Positions 36,226-47,440 of a stretch of 64,000 bases of DNA are shown in pieces. The notes beneath the pieces were generated by a model. The model did not search any database and had not been told where the DNA came from. It saw nothing but the letters and a program-made list of their open reading frames with translations. The position numbers and the translations under genes were made by a program. This DNA is from Neospora caninum Liverpool (taxonomy: Eukaryota > Apicomplexa > Conoidasida > Eucoccidiorida > Sarcocystidae). The stretch covers positions 4,420,270 to 4,484,269 of the forward strand of contig NC_018390.1 of assembly GCF_000208865.1 (NCBI RefSeq), in the 5' to 3' direction. Positions within the stretch are counted from its first letter, which is position 1. Every line of letters begins with the position of its first letter.

Positions 36226-37305
36226 TCAGTATGTCCCAAGAAAGAAAAGCGGAATTGATACCAGAACAAACAATCTGTGGAAGGAAGCGTTCGTAGTCAG
36301 TGAACCGGAGGTCTGGGGACTGAGTGTCATCTTCACCTTGCAGGTCGGCAGCGCTGCAGCTGCGGTTTGATCACCGGCAGGAGCCTTCGAAGTTCCGGCG
36401 ATGTCTGGGTTGCAACCCAACACAATCGTTTCTTCCTGAGCAGGAAAGCCGTCTTCCGGAATCACGAGTTTAGGCGCGTTACCGTTGTTCGAATCCGTTG
36501 TCCACCAGCTCGATGTGAAGGTCGGCATGATCTCGGTCAGGTTCACCTCCTTGCAGTCCAATGTGTCGGAGCCGGCGCAGTGGTAGGCTGTCAAAGATTC
36601 CTTGGTCGGCTCCATCTGTCCCTCACTGCCACACAGGATAGTCAGCGAGTTGTTCTGGGAATTCAGTGTTACTTCTGGAACGGACTCGTTGCTCTCGTTG
36701 CCGTACGCGCAAATGAGGACACCGTTCTTCACAGCCGAGGTCCTGGCCTTGACGCTTACATTCACCACGCACTGTTTAGCGCTACCGTTGTCTGGGCTTG
36801 TTTGCCTGCAACCGACGAAGAAGCTTTTGTCAACTAGAGGGAAAATATGTTCGGGAAATACTATGGAGTGCTGCTCATTAGACTGTACCGTCGTTTCCGT
36901 CCATTTGGGGATGTTGTCGTCGGTTTTCAGATTAAGGAACTGTTTAATGGGAATTTTCGAGTTCGTTTTACACGACTTCAGGGTCTCCGCAGTGGTGGCC
37001 GCAACGCATACGTCCGTTTCAGCAGCGGGCACAAAGTCAAAAGTGGCTTTGGGGCACTGGATAGCGATTCCATTGCTCAACTCTGACAGGGTTGCGGTGT
37101 CTGTCGAATCGCTGGCTTCTTCGTCAACGCCTGACGCTGTTGAGCAGACACAAGTGGTCATCTGACTTTTTCGAGTGCAAGTAACGTTTGATGTTTCCGC
37201 GGCATTAACCCTCGGTAACCCGCACAGAACTGCGACAAAAACGTAGGCAGCCACCAGTCCGACTGTCGCAAGAGCCTTGTTTGACAAGGCAATCCGACCT
37301 TCCAT
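36226..37305 (-). CDS. SRS: SRS-1: SRS-family GPI-anchored surface antigen (5' class A)
   Basis: Intronless, 359 residues. N-terminal signal sequence (VGLVAAYVFVAVLCGLP, cleavage probably near VNA-AET), two cysteine-rich SRS domains, and a hydrophobic C-terminal tail (LFVLVSIPLFFLGTY) of the kind replaced by a GPI anchor. Domain 1 begins with CTRKSQMTTCVC and ends near KQCVVNVSVKARTS. Domain 2 has six cysteines (CAYG, ILCG, YHC, LDC, LGC, PTC) and the family motif FTSSWWTTD. SRS proteins coat the parasite and mediate host-cell attachment and antibody recognition. Start context is AAAGATGG. About 165 bp in the middle (36667-36831) is identical to SRS-2, although signal and promoter belong to the other class, so this gene is a mosaic. 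Confidence 0.93.
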   Translation of the reverse strand: MEGRIALSNKALATVGLVAAYVFVAVLCGLPRVNAAETSNVTCTRKSQMTTCVCSTASGVDEEASDSTDTATLSELSNGIAIQCPKATFDFVPAAETDVCVAATTAETLKSCKTNSKIPIKQFLNLKTDDNIPKWTETTVQSNEQHSIVFPEHIFPLVDKSFFVGCRQTSPDNGSAKQCVVNVSVKARTSAVKNGVLICAYGNESNESVPEVTLNSQNNSLTILCGSEGQMEPTKESLTAYHCAGSDTLDCKEVNLTEIMPTFTSSWWTTDSNNGNAPKLVIPEDGFPAQEETIVLGCNPDIAGTSKAPAGDQTAAAALPTCKVKMTLSPQTSGSLTTNASFHRLFVLVSIPLFFLGTY

Positions 37306-37860
37306 CTTTCACACAGTTTAGTGCAAACCCACGCACAGACAGTCTCTTCAGCGACAAAAACCTAATGTGACACATCTAAAAGTAACCAAACCGGTAACAG
37401 GCCAGCTAATCCTAAGAATCCGTTCGTCCTGAGTCATCATGCAACAGCCCAGACTCCGGCAACCTCAGTTCGACCGGTGGCGGTGGCGAACCGTCGGCTT
37501 GCCCCGAAAAGCGCCGTGGTCCCCTAGTGGAGCATGCTGCCTGTGCCTCTCGAGCGGTTGTCAATGAAGTCACGTGCAGAACGCAGCCGTATATCTTTTG
37601 GCTATGTCGTCCCTCAAAGCGACGTCAAGATTGCCATTGGTCGCAACCTCCTCTTTTCTCCGTTGCTCTCAATTTCCTCCACTAAATTCACCATTCTCAA
37701 CGAAGGGGGGCGACTGTATTGCGTACCAAGTGCCAGGAACCGCCTCCGGCTTGAGGAACGACCGTCAAGGGCAACCGCGCCCGCCAACGAGGGGGGACGA
37801 GCCAGCCACAGTTCCGCGTGCCAGTTGAGTTCCGACACCCAAATTAGCTGGCGGCTCCCC
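37306..37860. promoter_or_regulatory. 5' flank of SRS-1
   Basis: Upstream sequence of the minus-strand SRS-1 gene. It is more diverged than the near-identical class A flanks of SRS-4 and SRS-6 but shares the TTTCACAC-type stretch next to the start codon. No core element recognised. Confidence 0.4.
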
Positions 37861-37899
37861 ACATTCCACCGTCCCATTTCTGTACATTTCTCAGGGTTA

Positions 37900-40230
37900 A
37901 AAAAAAGGGGGGAGGTGAACCCCGCTGTGCTTCCGATTGCCTCAGGTGTCTCCTCGCTTTTGTGTCACTTGTTGTCAAGCTCGTCCTCATATCTTGCGTG
38001 ACTTCTGTCTCCTCTCGTATCGTCGATATCTCGGGCTTCTGTCTCCCCCTAAGCGCCTTCAAACACAAATAGCACATGTACGGGTACCTCGGGCACTTTT
38101 CGAAATGTCGGTTTTGTTCACCCCCTTTCTGCCCCTCTCTTCATCAAATTCTCTCCTCATTCAACGAGATGTAATGCCTCACACAAAAGCTTCTTCTGGT
38201 GATGCCTACCCGCTGATCACTCCACCTTTTCGTGGTGCGGAAGGCGAGAGTGTTCGCGGGCACACACCGGGGTAGGGCGTCAGGAAAAGGCAGGGTGCAT
38301 TGGGTGGAACGAGAAGGAAATAGTGAGGCACACTGGGCTACACTAGACGGAAATTCTTCACGGCGAACGATGATATATTATGGAGCCGTCCGTGCCCCGA
38401 AAAAAAGTAAATCAAGGTACTTCCAACTGCCTTCTGCTCCTTTACGTAGCAAGGAGGGGAGAGTTGGAGTTCTGGGTCTCTCTGTTAAACTCCTAGATCT
38501 CTTCTCTCATCCGCTCATCTCTCATGGTTCGCGTTTCTCTCTGGTGGTCGAAGGGAAAAATGGAGGGAATAGAACAGAGACGAAGAAGGAACCACGACAC
38601 CGGGGATGTCAAAACGGGAGGGACAGGGAACGGAACGAAACAGGGAAGGAGGAAGAACAGAAAGTAGGAAGCGATGATGAGAAGGAGCAAGACGGGGATA
38701 AGGTGAGAAAAAAAAGCACGAAAACGGAAAGCTGCATACACAGACTTAGCCTGTCGACTGAATCAGACATAGGGAGGAGCAAAAACGGAAAGCAAAGGAT
38801 GCTCTCGAAGTCGGGAAAAAAACGAGCAGGGAGCCAGCACAGGTGCTCTTCTCGCCTCGACTTCAGCCGCAGATGTCCTGGGCAACCTCTACAGACTGAG
38901 CAGTGCCATCTGCCTCTGTCTCTTCCCCTCTTTCCCCTTCTTCGTGTGTCTTGCTCGTTCGCTTCAGCTCTGTCGAGCTTGTGTGTCGGGCAAGACAGGC
39001 GTGCGTACATGGGGGAGGGGAATTGCCGATCTCTACTGGAGGCAATATCATTCTGACTCTGCTTCTGTCGCTTTTGCGTTCCTCTCTGTCCCCTTAGCTC
39101 TTGTCTCTTCCATCTTCTTTTCGAAATTCCTTCTGTCTCCCTCTTCCATGGTCTCCGTTACTCTCTGTGGGGCCTGTCTAACCCCTTCTCCCCTCTTCCC
39201 TTTCGTCTCCTCCTCCCCTTTGCTAGATGTTTCCTCATATGTGTTGCTTACCGGCCTGCCGTGGGTGGTGTGGGATGATTATCTGGATATACACCGCAGC
39301 GAGGTGTTCCGTTTCGTTGAGGAGACGGACAGCTGCTTGTTCTCTCGGTTGCTGATCACTCCGGGGAACAGAGGAAGACTGAATGCCCTAGCTGTGTGGG
39401 GGACCAGAGGAGAGGCTGAGCCACAAAGCACAGCACAGCCAAAGAAGGGACCAAGAACAGATTTGGAAGCAAGCCAAAAGAATCTCTCGAGGACTGTCTT
39501 CAGTTTCGATATCGTGGGTTTGCCCATCAGTTGTCCAGTAGCTTTGAAGAACCGGACGCAAGACTTCCCGTGAACGAAGAGGTAGTGATGTGCAAGCACA
39601 CAGATGAGAGGGCAGAAGCGAAGAACAAAAGATAGGAAAGCATGAGGGAGGAAAGGGAGAAGGCGAAGACTAAGTGAAGAAAAGCGAAGAATGGGTGCTT
39701 GAAGGAGGGTTGACTTAAGGCAATTCTTTTCTTGAGGAACGTCTTCCATTTCGGTGCTTCTCCTCCATTCTCCCTTCCCCTTGCCTGGTCGTCACAAGAG
39801 TGTCACGCGTTCGGTTTCCGTTTTAAGAATGACAACAAAAATCTCTTCGAGAACAGCAGCGTAATCACACGAAGAGAAATGCTGACGCAAGGCTTCTGCG
39901 AACTCTCTGTCCTTCCAGCTTACCTGACGTGTATGTAGAAAACAAACAGACAACTCGTATCCTCTTTCTGTCTCCCGCTCTCATCCTTGGTTTCTGGTCC
40001 GCCTTCCCTCCAGTGCCACGCACGAAAACTGAGGTGTATATAGAGCCGAACGTTCAAGCGTGCAGCCGACGGAGAAGCGACAGCAAAAACCGCATCGAGC
40101 GGGATTGTGTCTCTTCTCCCTTGCCCGACAAAAATGCTCATTTTGTTCCCATTCTATGCGTCAAAACAGTAGGTTTACTCTTGTGCCGGGTCGTCCTTCT
40201 TCCACAAGGTTCGGTTTTTCACACGTGAGC
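37900..40230 (+). pseudogene. Decayed copy 1 of the array-associated unknown gene
   Basis: Collinear with 30900-33000. Recognisable stretches: 38160-38350 (start region and EAH segment), 38730-39010 (RLSLSTESD, SRLDFSRRCPGQPLQ), 39240-39330 (WVVWDDYLDIHRSEVFRFVE, equivalent to the open copy's LLDIHRTRLLRFVE), and 40010-40180. Open frames are short and change from part to part, with many stop codons, so no full product can be made. Confidence 0.75.
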
Positions 40231-41382
40231 GGTTGACTGTTCCGACATATTAGAACGCTTGCTGGACTTCCCGAAGTGAAGATCGCATGTCTCCGAGTAC
40301 ATGATTCACTGAAGGATCTACCATGCTCCCGAGTCGGTGAACGGAAGCGTTCACATTCGATGCCTCTGGTTATAGATTAGCCTTTCAAATGCTTCATTTG
40401 TCCCGGTGCACGGAACAGCCATGGCTGAGAATGAGGTGGACGGTAGCCGACAAATTGATCGTGGCGTGCATGGAGAAGCATGACCGTGTCACAGAGTACT
40501 GTGGAGTGGGAACAAATGAAGAGAGAGCAAGCGAAACAAGGAGGGCGTCCATCAGTGTTGTGTAGGATCTCGAGAGATCGACTTGCGAGTCAAGGCTACT
40601 TGCATCATTATGCATCGACCGTCGCGCAGGAATGTTCTCTGCACTCTGCTTGAAAAGGAATACCTGGTCTTACCGGTGCTCTGGAGCAGGCAAAGTCGTG
40701 TACAAATCTTGGCCCCTCTAGGCGGCACCCAACCAGGATGGTGGGAAGCCAATTACCGCGTACATATTTATTCAAAAGAAAAACAGCGATCATTTAACAC
40801 AGAACAGGGATGGATGATGGACTCAATCCGTCCAGTCTACAAAACCCCATGTAACGAATACAGATACTGGCGGTATGTGACTGGGACATGATTGTGGAAG
40901 TGCAGCAATCTCCAGCTGACCAATTGCATTCTGGCAGCGCTCCAGAAGCTATGGGTGTATTCGTTTCTACATCTCCCTGACGAATGCATGTACGCGACGG
41001 AACAACAGCTCCAGGAAGCACACATTTTTTGAAGGTTTGTTGGTCGGTGACCCCAGCGCTGCGTAGTGGCAGAATCGCTTCTCATGCTACACAGACCTCA
41101 ACGAAGTTGCACTAATCTGACACACTTTATGTGGTCGTCCATCATTAGGTACTGTTCGGAGAAAACAATGAACTTTCCGGATCAGACGGGCGGACCTGTC
41201 TCTGTTGGCAATGGTGCGCAACAGAGTCAATTCGATATCGAGCAAGGATTCAGAGGAGAAACAAACCAGCATCACATAAAACAAACTTCCGCCGCAAGCG
41301 GACATCCGCCGCACCCCTTGCCGATAGTGAGTACAAATACCACGCAGCAAACTGCTGCTCTTCGAACACGTTAGACCGATGT
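39966..41382. repeat. Duplicated SRS 3'-flank block, copy 1
   Basis: Nearly the same as 52513-53919. Overlaps the end of decayed copy 1 of the unknown gene and runs to the stop codon of SRS-2. The last 300 bp before the stop differ from the other copy at only a few bases. Confidence 0.85.
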
Positions 41383-42480
41383 TCAGTATGTGGCAAACAG
41401 GACGAGCGGAACTGATATCAGACCGAAAAATCTGTGGAAGGAAACGTTCGAGGCTTGTGAACCGGAGGTCTGGGCACCGAGCGTCACCTTCACCGTGCAG
41501 GTCGGCAGCCCCGCAGCTGCGGTTTGATCACCGGCGGGAGCCTTCGAAGTTCCGGTGACCTTTTGGTTGCAACCCAACACAATCGTTTCCTCTTGGGCAG
41601 GAAAGCCGTCTTCCGGAATCACCAGTTTAGGCGCGTTAGCACTGTTCGAATCCGTTGTCCACCAGCTCGATGTGAAGTCCGGCATGACCTCAGTAAGGTT
41701 CACGATCGTGCACTCATCTGCGTTGGAGCCGGAGCAGTGGTAGGCTGTCAAGGATTCCTGAGTCGGCTCCATCTGCCCCTCACTGCCACATTGGATAGTC
41801 AGCGAGTTGTTCTGGGAATTCAATGTTACTTCTGGAACGGACTCGTTGCTCTCGTTGCCGTACGCGCAAATGAGGACACCGTTCTTCACAGCCGAGGTCC
41901 TGGCCTTGACGCTTACATTCACCACGCACTGTTTAGCGCTACCGTTGTCTGGGCTTGTTTGCCTGCAACCGACGAAGAAGCTTTTGTCGACAAGAGGGAA
42001 ATTTTCTGTGGGAAACGCTAGAGAATGGTCGTCTGTTGTGCGGTGTGCTCCTTCGGTCTTTGTCCACTGTGGTACGTTGTTGTCGGTGAAGTGGGCAAGG
42101 AAGTCTTGGATGGGGGAAGTCTTGCTGTTGCTTTGGTCTTGACACGTTTGCAGATCGTTTTGTTCAGCTGCAGTGCATACCTTAGTTGGTTCGGAAGGCA
42201 CAAATTCGAAGTTTCCTTTGGGACACTGAATGGCGATTCCGTTGCTCGATTCAGACAGAGTTACGCCGCTACCCGTTCCGTCTGCTCCTGTTTTTGATTT
42301 TGCCTCCGATCCGCAGGTACAAGTGGTCATCTCCTCATTTTTATCACATTGTGGTGTTATTAGTGTTCCGGCTGCTTCACTCCTCCATAGGCCGCTCGAG
42401 CATGAGACGAACAGAACCGCAGCCACAAGCCCTATCACTGGTGCCCCTGACCGGAATGACCAGGACATGCGACGCTCCAT
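41383..42480 (-). CDS. SRS: SRS-2: SRS-family GPI-anchored surface antigen (5' class B)
   Basis: Intronless, 365 residues, start context CGAAGATGG. Class B leader (MERRMSWSFRSGAP, then VIGLVAAVLFVSCSSGLW), domain 1 opening PQCDKNEEMTTCTCG, domain 2 with CAYGNESNESVPEV, six cysteines and SSWWTTDSN, and tail FFGLISVPLVLFATY for the GPI signal. Several N-x-S/T sites are present. The coding middle matches SRS-1 exactly over 165 bp while both ends match SRS-5 and SRS-7. Confidence 0.93.
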   Translation of the reverse strand: MERRMSWSFRSGAPVIGLVAAVLFVSCSSGLWRSEAAGTLITPQCDKNEEMTTCTCGSEAKSKTGADGTGSGVTLSESSNGIAIQCPKGNFEFVPSEPTKVCTAAEQNDLQTCQDQSNSKTSPIQDFLAHFTDNNVPQWTKTEGAHRTTDDHSLAFPTENFPLVDKSFFVGCRQTSPDNGSAKQCVVNVSVKARTSAVKNGVLICAYGNESNESVPEVTLNSQNNSLTIQCGSEGQMEPTQESLTAYHCSGSNADECTIVNLTEVMPDFTSSWWTTDSNSANAPKLVIPEDGFPAQEETIVLGCNQKVTGTSKAPAGDQTAAAGLPTCTVKVTLGAQTSGSQASNVSFHRFFGLISVPLVLFATY

Positions 42481-45358
42481 CTTCGACGCGAGTTAGTGGA
42501 CCTGCACTACCGAAAAACTTATGCAGACCCAAAGCATCACGGTATTTCAAGAAGACTTCGAAACGAAAAACAGCAAAACACAGCCACGAAGCCATCTGTG
42601 ATGAGACAGCAAGTGCAACATGGCCACCCAGGGGTACCTCGCTTCGATGGACGTTGGCGAGAACCCGTCAGCTTGTTCCGCCGCTAGAGCCCCCCCCCCG
42701 ACTGGAGCATGTTGCCTGTGCGAACCTCAGAGGTGTTTCAGTAATGCCAAGTGCGAGACTTATCCGTATATTCAGGCTGTGTTGTCTCTCAAAGGTCCGT
42801 ACCTTAGGCAAGCAAGCGCCATCCTTTTTCTCCCCAATATTATCAACTTCCATCACGCACTCACTCGTCTCTGCTTCCGACCGCCGGAGCTATTGTCGCC
42901 TACCCCGTTGCCTCGAGTGCCTTCGGGCCTCGCGAACTCCCGTTGGGCACGGACGCCGAAAAGGGACGGGACAGGACAGCCGCGCCTGTGCACCAGTGAA
43001 GTTCAGGAAGAATTCAGGTGGCGGATTCCCGGAGCCTTATGCTCGTCTTCCCTTCGTGAAGCTAGGCTAGAAAAAAGTGAAAGAGGGGCTCTCCTTTCTT
43101 CTGGATGTTCGCAATGCCTCTCCATTTGAGTCACTTGTCGACTCTCTCGTTGCTTTCTGTCAACATATTTGAAAAAATTGTGCATTTTCCACCAAGGTAC
43201 TATGTTCGGTTACTGGCGCTTTCCAGAACGTGACATTCAATCAGTACACGGACCTATTGGAACAGTGAAGCAACCAAGTTCTGCTCTAGGAAGCAAACCG
43301 TAGAGAGGGTATTCTCCCCTCACCCATCAAGTTCGGCACACTGCTTGACCGCGACGAAGGCATCGGCTGGTGCCGTCGAACGGGCCCCCGAATGGCATCT
43401 GTTTCTTGTTCGTGACTCGCGCTCTGACTCCTTGATGAAGTGGAGCCCAAGTTGCAACCGCTTCTGTCGAATGCGTCATGTTCTCCAAAATCCACACGTT
43501 TACCAGGAAACAAGTCCCTCTCTTTCTTCTGAATTTTAGCCATTTAAGCCCCCAGTTTTCTCTCAAACAGCGACGGAGACACCACTTAGCCACCGAGCCT
43601 CCGGAACCGCCGCCACCCTCCCCGGAGAAGTACAATTCTCGACAGAAACCGCGCCCGTAAAAGGAGGACGCGCCAGCTGCGCCCGCCTGATGGGAGGATT
43701 CCCATTCCATTCAGCTGACTGGTCCCCCAAAGCCCCACCAACACTTTTCTGTATCTTACGCCTGATTCAAAGGGAGGGGGGACCTCTCCGTTCACGCCCG
43801 TGCCTCAGGCGTCTCCTGCCTTCTCGTTCCTTCTTGTCTATCCCATTCTCACGTCATTCGCGTCACCTTTCTCTCCTGTTTGGCTGTATCTCTGTGCGCC
43901 GTCTCTCTCCCTCGCAGGGCCTCCGAACGCAAATAGCAGATGTACTCGCTTCTCACGCGCAACTGCCTCTACTGTTCCTGTTCGCTGTCGTCCTTCTTCC
44001 TTTCCATTTGTTTCAAAGCTTTCGTACGAGAGGAATGATAGAGAAAACATCGCTCACCACTTTGTTTTTGGCTGACCGGTCGGCGTTCTGAGGACATGTG
44101 CACGCCGTCGAAGGCGAAGCATCCGCGGGCCAAATGGGACGAGGCGGGGTAGCAGGGGAAAGTCGCGGGGGCAGTGGAGAGAAGAGTGAGGCACAATTAG
44201 GGGAAACAGAGGAAAACAAATAAGCGGTAGCGTCGGAAGGGTGCGGCCACCAGATAGTCAACGGAGCACGAACGTGATGTTGCTGCCAACCGGCTTGTTA
44301 TATTTCACACAAGGAGGTGCGTATTTGGGCGTCTGGATCCATCTCTGGACCCCGAGCTCACGCGAATTCTCGAGAAGTGAAATAGATAGTGGGGCAGAAG
44401 CTGTTAGGCATAGAGTTTCGAAGGAATGAAAATGTCGCATTTCTCACGTTTTGAACCAAAGGACTGGCGCCAATGACAACGGCTACTCTTTGCTCGTCAT
44501 TAGAGGTCGATTAACCACACTTTCGGTTTATGCCTGGATGCTTGGGGACACCGTGTCTGAAGATTTTCGTGTACGGCGGTCGATAATATGCTGCAGTGCA
44601 TGGAGGAAGTCGAGCTTGTTGCAGAATACTGTAGAATAGAAGCTTTTAGAAGGGGCGGTTGAAACAGGATTGCCAGCAGGATCAGGTAGGATCTATAGCC
44701 AGATTGTCAGCTACAGATACATCTGTAAATGCATAAACAGACGCCAGCTACAATAATCCCACGAGGGGACGAGATATGGCGGTAAAACATGTTCCTAAGG
44801 CCGTCCTCTGCGGCATAGTGGAAAGGCAATGCATGCTTTTATTTCTGTCCGAGCTCAGTTGACAGCGACAATACAATTGAGATCCTCTCGGCTGCACCCA
44901 ACCACCGACAAGGCCGTGTGAGAGTGTCTACTAGTCAATATGCTCAACGAACTTTGACCAAACCAGGTACGTTTTTTAGCGGGAAATCCTGCTAATCTTC
45001 TACATGCCGTCAGCGACGCAACTACTGCTGGGTACGCCTGATGGATTGACAGCCGCAGGATAGGCGCGCCGTCAATACCTGCTGTGTATCATGTGGAAGC
45101 ACTCCCAGAACCAGCACGTCCCAAAAAGTCTGAATCTCGAGGGAAGAAGTGAGCCCCCACGAACGGGGAGACGGACGAGCCTTTATTTCTAATACAGGCG
45201 ACAGCTTCATCTCGAAATTAAACAAAAGACTCACCGCATGACACAACACTATGCTCCAAAAAGTTCCGGCTACGCAGACACCTACAACACTCACTGCGGG
45301 AGATACATAGAAAAGTCATGCAGCAGATTATTCAGTACTAAAGAGCTGAGATAGGAGG
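42481..45358. repeat. Class B 5' flank plus spacer block, copy 1
   Basis: Near-identical to 55001-57879 and, up to the gap, to 59913-62408. It contains the SRS-2 promoter side, a short 5' fragment of the unknown gene and the 3' flank of SRS-3. A 127-codon minus-strand open frame at 43327-43710 recurs in every copy but has no coding character. Confidence 0.88.
43790..44225 (+). pseudogene. 5' fragment of the array-associated unknown gene
   Basis: Matches the signal-sequence region of the open copy: the IADVLASHAQLPLLFLFAVV reading corresponds to MADVRTSHAFFGLLLLFAIV, with ATA in place of the ATG, followed by the equivalent of the GTGAGGCAC stretch at 31252. The rest of the gene is absent. Confidence 0.6.
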
Positions 45359-46417
45359 TCAGCATGCGCCCATCACAGAGGGTATGAAAGACAAAAACAA
45401 AACAAACAATCCGAGGAAAGAAACATCCGGGGCCTGTGATCCGGAGGTCTCGGCACTGAGTGTCACCTTCACTCTGCATGTCGGCAGCTCAACAGCAGTG
45501 CTTTCACCACCTTGCGTTTCCCTTGCACTTGATGGTTTCATTTGTTCGCAGCCCAATACGATCGTTTCTTCCTGGGAAGGAAAGCCGTCTTCCGGAATCA
45601 CCAGTTTCGGTGCCGCGGAGTTATGCTCGTCCTTTGTCCACCAGCTGGATGTGAAAGTCGGCATGACCTCAGTGAGGTTCACCTTCTTGCAGTCAGTTGT
45701 ATTGGAGCCCGTGCAGTGGTAGGCAGTCAAAGAGTCCTTGGTCGGTTGCAACACTCCCTCACTGCCACACTGGATAGTCAGAAAGTTGTTCTCGGAATTC
45801 AGTGTTACTTCTGGAACAGACGTGTTGCTCTCTCCGCCGTATGCGCAAGTGAGAACTCCGTTCTTCACTGTCGAGGTCCTGGCTTTGACGCTGACTTTCA
45901 CCACGCACTCCTCCTGGTCTCTTGCTTTTAGGCATCCGGCGAAGAAGCTTCTGTCGATCAGCGGGAAACTATCTTGTGGAATGGTTAATGAATTTTCCTT
46001 CGTGTTTCCTTCTGTCTTCGTCCACGTTGGTGGGTTCGTGTCGGGGGCGTGCTCCAAAAAATCTTCGATGAGGGAGGTTTTTACATTCGGCTGGTCATTG
46101 CACGTTTTCAGAGGGGTTGCCTCCTCCTCCTCACTTGAAGTGCATACATGATTTTCAGCGGCAGGTACAAATTCGAAGCCTGCATCGGAACACTGAATAG
46201 TGATTGCATTACTCGACTCCGACAGAGTTGCGCTACCACCCGCCCCAACCGTTCCTGTACTTACACCTAGCGACGATCCGCAGCTGCACGTGGTCATCGT
46301 CTTCCCTATTGTGCACTGCGGGTGTATTGCTGTTCCTGTTACCGCACTCGTCCAAAGCCCGTTCCAGTATGATACAAAAAGAACGGCAGCCACTAGCCCA
46401 ACCGGAGCTCGGGACAT
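45359..46417 (-). CDS. SRS: SRS-3: SRS-family surface antigen with displaced start
   Basis: 352 residues from the internal ATG at 46417 (MSRAPVGLVAAVLFVSYW). The ATG that corresponds to the class B start lies 25 bp upstream, at 46442, but is in another frame and meets a stop after 15 codons; the interval is 7 bp shorter than in SRS-2. The shorter leader is still hydrophobic, so a working protein remains possible. Domain 1 opens PQCTIGKTMTTCSCG; domain 2 has CAYGGESNTSVPEV and SSWWTKDEHN. The tail LFVLFLSFIPSVMGAC is nearly that of SRS-6, not of SRS-2. Confidence 0.8.
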   Translation of the reverse strand: MSRAPVGLVAAVLFVSYWNGLWTSAVTGTAIHPQCTIGKTMTTCSCGSSLGVSTGTVGAGGSATLSESSNAITIQCSDAGFEFVPAAENHVCTSSEEEEATPLKTCNDQPNVKTSLIEDFLEHAPDTNPPTWTKTEGNTKENSLTIPQDSFPLIDRSFFAGCLKARDQEECVVKVSVKARTSTVKNGVLTCAYGGESNTSVPEVTLNSENNFLTIQCGSEGVLQPTKDSLTAYHCTGSNTTDCKKVNLTEVMPTFTSSWWTKDEHNSAAPKLVIPEDGFPSQEETIVLGCEQMKPSSARETQGGESTAVELPTCRVKVTLSAETSGSQAPDVSFLGLFVLFLSFIPSVMGAC

Positions 46418-46999
46418 GGAAAAGGAATCCGGCGTTCCATCCTACAGTCATAAGATACTGAATATGCACAACCGGAAAACCTATCAAATAAACTACAAAC
46501 AGTTACTGCAGTTCAAAAAAAATGTCGAATCAAAAAATGCCGCAGAGTCACGAAGCCTTTTCTTGTCCTGAGACGGCAATTTCGACAGGGCCCGGCTGGA
46601 AGACCTCGCTTCGACAGACGGCAGTGCACCTGTTGACGGGTGCCGCTAGTGGGGCCCCAGACAGCCTTGTGCCATTCGTCCGACACTCTCAATCTCATGT
46701 CGTTGTCAGTCAAGCATGTGACGGCAAAACCACCTATTCGAGCTATGTTCGCTCTCAAACAACTGTCGAGAATGCCTTCAGTGGCTATCTTTGTTTTCCC
46801 CAATATTCTCTGTGTCCTCACGGCCTCTCGATCTCCAACAGACACAGGGCGATGCTACACACCCTGTGCCCTCAAGCGCCTTTGAGCGTCGCCAACTGGC
46901 TTCCGGGGAGTCACCACAAAGGCACGACGCGCCCGCGCGATTGAGGTTCCGGAAGTGTTTCGCTGGGGGTTTCCCTGCACTCAGCGTCCCCTGCACTTT

Positions 47000-47440
47000 G
47001 TTTGGGTTGGCTACAAGGCAGTGAAATGCGGTTTGTATGCTCTTCCATCTGTTCTCGATATCTGCTGGTTCTGTTTATATTCGTCTCGTGTCGTCTCTCT
47101 CGTTCTCCCGTATGTTGTGTCTCCTGCCTCTCTCGGCTGTCGCTGCGTGGCGTCTCCCCTCACACCACAGCACATCCCTGATCACCCATAGCAGATGTTT
47201 GGACTTTCCCTCTCACCCACTGCTGCGTCTACTGCTCCCATGTATTGTCGTTGTTTCCCTTCATCGTTTTTTGCTGTCTTCTACGGCTTTCTCTTGACGA
47301 AAGAAGAAGCCTCCATGCACAGTATCTTCTGTGTCGGGCTCGGCGGTCACTCAACGGTGACTATGACGTTGCATGCCCGAGCATCACCGAGCCACATCGT
47401 GGGGGAACAGGGGGAAGGGTGAGTGCAGTCCATCTGGAGA
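47000..47440 (+). pseudogene. Diverged 5' fragment of the array-associated unknown gene
   Basis: Same layout as the fragments at 43.8, 56.3 and 61.2 kb: pyrimidine-rich lead, then ATAGCAGATGT (47187-47197) where the open copy has ATGGCAGATGT, then a TC-rich stretch. More diverged than the other fragments. Confidence 0.4.

Noticed and set aside
43327..43710. 127-codon minus-strand open frame repeated at 55845-56228 and 60752-61135
   Set aside because: It is preserved because the DNA blocks are near-identical duplicates; composition is Gly/Arg/Ser-rich, no start or splice context, and the opposite strand is equally open.
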